Of a stretch of 6,287 nt of DNA, positions 5,439 to 6,287 are shown in pieces. Each line of letters starts with the position of its first letter. Position 1 is the stretch's first letter. The notes beneath the pieces are model-generated. The model was not told the origin of the DNA and ran no database searches. It saw only the letters and a list, made by a program, of their open reading frames with translations. The stretch is from Rikenellaceae bacterium (GTDB taxonomy: Bacteria > Bacteroidota > Bacteroidia > Bacteroidales > UBA932): positions 1-6,287 of the forward strand of contig CAAGMI010000157.1 of NCBI GenBank assembly GCA_900771005.1, in the 5' to 3' direction. A program made the position numbers and the translations under genes.

Positions 5439-6071
5439 TTAGATTTCCTTGGCTGGACTTCCAAAGACGGTTGTCCCTGTCCGAGAAACATTTCTGATAC
5501 ACACACTGCCCGCGCCGACTATTGTCGAGGCGGCAATCTTCTTGCGGGGCAGAATTGAAGCCCGAGGATGCATTTCCACGCATTCGCCAAGCGACGAGAA
5601 CCCTCCCATGAATCCAAACGCACCAACATGGCTGTAACTGCCAATACGGACATCATGTCCGAAAACAGCATACGACAAGAGAGTCACAAAATCCCCAATC
5701 TCACAATCGACCGACACGCGGACACCCGTTTGAACAAGACTACCTACTCCCAATTTCGAATGAGCGCCGATTGTTGCTTGGTTATGAATCAGCGTATAAG
5801 GCTTGCCGCCCTTGGCAAGTGCCAACTCTGCGTACTTGCGTTTCCAAACAGGACTACCAAGCGCTACAACAAATACATCATCCGACTTGAATTCGTAATC
5901 TTCAACATTGCCAATGATTGGCGGACAGTCGCCGTAACCATCCAAGGCATCATTCTTGTCATCGAGAAAACCCTTAATGCAAAAGTCCTCTCCATAGCCA
6001 CGACAGTCCTTGGCCCAATCCGCAACCTCTCGTCCAAACCCCCTCGCCCCAATAATCACAAGATTCTTCAT
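5439..6071 (-). CDS. NeuD/PglD-like sugar O/N-acyltransferase (left-handed beta-helix)
   Basis: A 210-residue protein with the two-part NeuD/PglD plan. Residues 3-20 (NLVIIGARGFGREVADWA) form a Rossmann-like sugar-nucleotide-binding N-terminus, and the C-terminal half (about 96-208) is a hexapeptide-repeat left-handed beta-helix with IG-x-x-x-x-(L/V)G turns. His139 in FGHDVRIG aligns with the catalytic base of PglD. It ends with VFGSPAKEI, the family's usual close (VVGNPAKVI type). I prefer the ATG at 6069-6071, because GGGAG (6081-6085) lies 9 nt upstream; the ATG three codons earlier abuts the ribosome site. Known relatives acetylate sialic acid or UDP-4-amino sugars with acetyl-CoA. Next to a carrier protein and a two-step acyl-chain module, it may use an acyl-ACP donor as LpxA and LpxD do; that is inference. 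Confidence 0.88.
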   Translation of the reverse strand: MKNLVIIGARGFGREVADWAKDCRGYGEDFCIKGFLDDKNDALDGYGDCPPIIGNVEDYEFKSDDVFVVALGSPVWKRKYAELALAKGGKPYTLIHNQATIGAHSKLGVGSLVQTGVRVSVDCEIGDFVTLLSYAVFGHDVRIGSYSHVGAFGFMGGFSSLGECVEMHPRASILPRKKIAASTIVGAGSVCIRNVSRTGTTVFGSPAKEI

Positions 6072-6085
6072 CGCCAGCATCTCCC

Positions 6086-6129
6086 TTTGTCCATTTCACT
6101 TCACCGCTCACTGCATCCAAATGGACAAA
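6086..6129. repeat. 11-bp perfect inverted repeat next to the acyltransferase ribosome site
   Basis: TTTGTCCATTT (6086-6096) and AAATGGACAAA (6119-6129) are perfectly complementary with a 22-nt loop. In the minus-strand RNA the closing arm ends directly before the GGGAG Shine-Dalgarno (6081-6085) of the acyltransferase. It could be an mRNA hairpin controlling ribosome access, or a two-fold operator for a dimeric regulator. Confidence 0.65.
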
Positions 6130-6135
6130 AGAAGA

Positions 6136-6218
6136 GTGGCGTGTTCCCAATCACCCACGTCTTACGGGAGGCATCGCCAAACGCCCTTGAGTAAACATGA
6201 ATGATGAAAACACGCCAC
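6136..6218 (-). terminator. Possible long-loop terminator or attenuator upstream of the sugar operon
   Basis: On the minus strand GTGGCGTGTT (6218-6209) pairs with AACACGCCAC (6145-6136) over 10 bp, followed at once by UCUUCUUUU. Stem plus U-rich tail resembles an intrinsic terminator, but the 63-nt loop is unusually long. Within the loop side a smaller perfect repeat, ACGTGG/CCACGT (6217-6222 and 6228-6233), competes with the first arm. It could end an upstream gene or act as an attenuator before the acyltransferase. Confidence 0.35.
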
Positions 6219-6287
6219 GTGGATTGCCCACGTAGCGCGATCATCGTATTCCGCCTTGATTATGAAATTTGCAGATTTCCAGCTAAA

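Larger units (their letters stand above)
6072..6287. other. Leader of the sugar operon or end of an upstream gene
   Basis: No complete gene is visible. On the minus strand one frame is open from the window edge to a TAA at 6162-6164 (41 codons) and another ends within nine codons; either could be the tail of an upstream gene, and I recognise neither. The region is dominated by inverted repeats that are listed separately. No good promoter was found, so the four downstream genes could be internal to a larger operon. Confidence 0.4.

Noticed and set aside
5568..6194. 208-codon open frame on the + strand
   Set aside because: It is antisense to the acyltransferase, which has a complete NeuD/PglD pattern.
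1..6287. CRISPR array, tRNA or insertion sequence
   Set aside because: No regularly spaced repeats of CRISPR length, no cloverleaf with a T-arm motif, and no transposase-like frame or terminal inverted repeats with target duplications were seen.

Overview
The window looks like a slice of an environmental bacterial chromosome, probably accessory DNA: a defence-type gene and a toxin-antitoxin pair at the left, a small unknown operon in the middle, and a surface-sugar biosynthesis operon at the right. No rRNA, tRNA, CRISPR array or recognisable transposase is visible. Taxonomy cannot be fixed from the sequence. Two short low-complexity repeats (a TTTAAAGTTCAAGG-type repeat inside the first gene and a CTCTGTGT-type triplet repeat between genes) resemble repeats I associate with Planctomycetes-Verrucomicrobia-Chlamydiae-type and other environmental genomes, but that is recollection and was not checked.

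Left (1-2052). A protein reading leftward off the window edge joins an N-terminal GIY-YIG-like (T5orf172-like) domain to a superfamily 2 helicase core, the architecture of restriction/defence helicases. It carries two low-complexity in-frame inserts. It is transcribed divergently from a textbook Phd/YefM antitoxin - ParE/RelE toxin operon. That operon has a near-consensus promoter (TTGACA-N17-TACATT) whose -10 box lies inside a TGTACA-centred palindrome, the expected autoregulatory operator.

Middle (2071-3375). Two leftward genes of unknown function overlap by ATGA. The first encodes 197 residues; the second encodes 57 residues, a hydrophobic N-terminus followed by a charged coiled coil. They meet the toxin gene tail to tail with an 18-bp gap. 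About 540 bp with no convincing gene follows, holding several small repeats and hairpins.

Right (3376-6287). Four tightly packed leftward genes, in transcription order: a left-handed beta-helix sugar O/N-acyltransferase (NeuD/PglD-like), an acyl carrier protein, a ketoacyl-ACP synthase III-like enzyme with complete Cys-His-Asn triad, and a FabG-like short-chain reductase with complete Asn-Ser-Tyr-Lys tetrad. Together these could load malonyl/acyl groups on a private carrier protein, condense once, reduce once to a 3-hydroxyacyl-ACP, and pass that acyl group to an amino sugar of a polysaccharide, LPS or glycoprotein. This dedicated 3-hydroxyacyl-decoration module is the most interesting coherent system here; the acyl product and sugar acceptor are inferred. 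The leader of this operon contains strong inverted repeats, one immediately before the Shine-Dalgarno sequence of its first gene.
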